In this document: one piece after another, positions 60,022 to 60,024 of the stretch
Numbering within the stretch: position 1 is the stretch's first letter
Layout: every line of letters begins with the position of its first letter
DNA from: Gemmatimonadota bacterium
Lineage (GTDB): Bacteria > Gemmatimonadota > Gemmatimonadetes > Palauibacterales > Palauibacteraceae
Reading direction: 5' to 3'
Length of the DNA: 60,024 nt
Assembly: GCA_029262175.1 (NCBI GenBank)
Contig: JAJCZV010000197.1
Span: 1 to 60,024, forward strand
The notes under the pieces: model-generated
The model's database searches: none
Seen by the model: only the letters and a program-made list of their open reading frames with translations
What the model was told of the DNA's origin: nothing
Program-made: the position numbers and the translations under genes

Positions 60022-60024
60022 TTG

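Overview
The window is GC-rich bacterial chromosome with densely packed genes, many GTG/TTG starts and short ATGA/GTGA/TTGA overlaps. The gene content points to a Gemmatimonadota-like heterotroph: a SARP/BTAD-type activator fused through one membrane helix to a TolB/PD40 propeller, a PadR regulator beside a free-standing ADOP permease-prefix protein, a TonB receptor paired with a DUF4249 lipoprotein, many exported lipoproteins, and Rho with a Gly/Arg/Gln-rich N-terminus. The phylum is an inference; no rRNA or phylogenetic marker was searched. No phage, insertion sequence, CRISPR array or integrase was seen.

Layout. 1-3.6 kb: M19 dipeptidase (cut by the window edge) divergent from pxpABC (5-oxoprolinase). 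3.6-6.6 kb: FG-GAP repeat protein and a four-gene membrane operon with a PadR regulator. 6.9-9.3 kb: LysM/M15-like protein, ECF sigma factor with C-terminal extension and a convergent DGPF/YCII partner. 9.4-15.3 kb: M28 peptidase with a structured leader, divergent from TonB receptor-DUF4249-fatty acid hydroxylase. 15.3-20.5 kb: small RHH-like gene, haem-quinoprotein, S9 peptidase, exported flavin reductase-like protein. 20.3-25.6 kb: ABC exporter, serine beta-lactamase-like hydrolase, predicted alpha-toroid protein. 25.7-28.7 kb: three overlapping genes: a small protein ending in Cys-Cys, an ArsA/Get3-like ATPase and CstA. 28.8-35.6 kb: two predicted outer-membrane proteins, amidohydrolase, SARP-propeller regulator, LamG lipoprotein, YCII protein. 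35.7-42.7 kb: double cytochrome c, FAH-family hydrolase, FKBP, GNAT, DUF6503 lipoprotein, nuclease, and an operon with NIPSNAP, a circularly permuted D-amino-acid-oxidase-like flavoprotein and a small secreted protein. 42.8-49.9 kb: S51 peptidase-methyltransferase-MFS operon, RCC1-repeat protein, autoregulated PadR operon, HutF. 50-60 kb: class I aldolase, lipoprotein, MtaB, DUF2911, SDR, dodecin, an operon of cytochrome c-sulfocyanin-proline dehydrogenase, Rho, SpoU/TrmH methyltransferase, tRNA-Val(CAC) and tRNA-Gly(CCC).

Together the genes suggest a peptide and amino-acid scavenging life: exported peptidases (M19, M28, S9, S51), CstA-type uptake, and breakdown of 5-oxoproline, formiminoglutamate, proline and probably D-amino acids, with electrons handled by periplasmic cytochromes c, a blue copper protein and a quinoprotein. 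The points most worth following are the circularly permuted flavoprotein, the CC-tail/ArsA-like/CstA cassette, the three-hairpin leader before the M28 gene, the tandem cytochrome c and the Rho tail.
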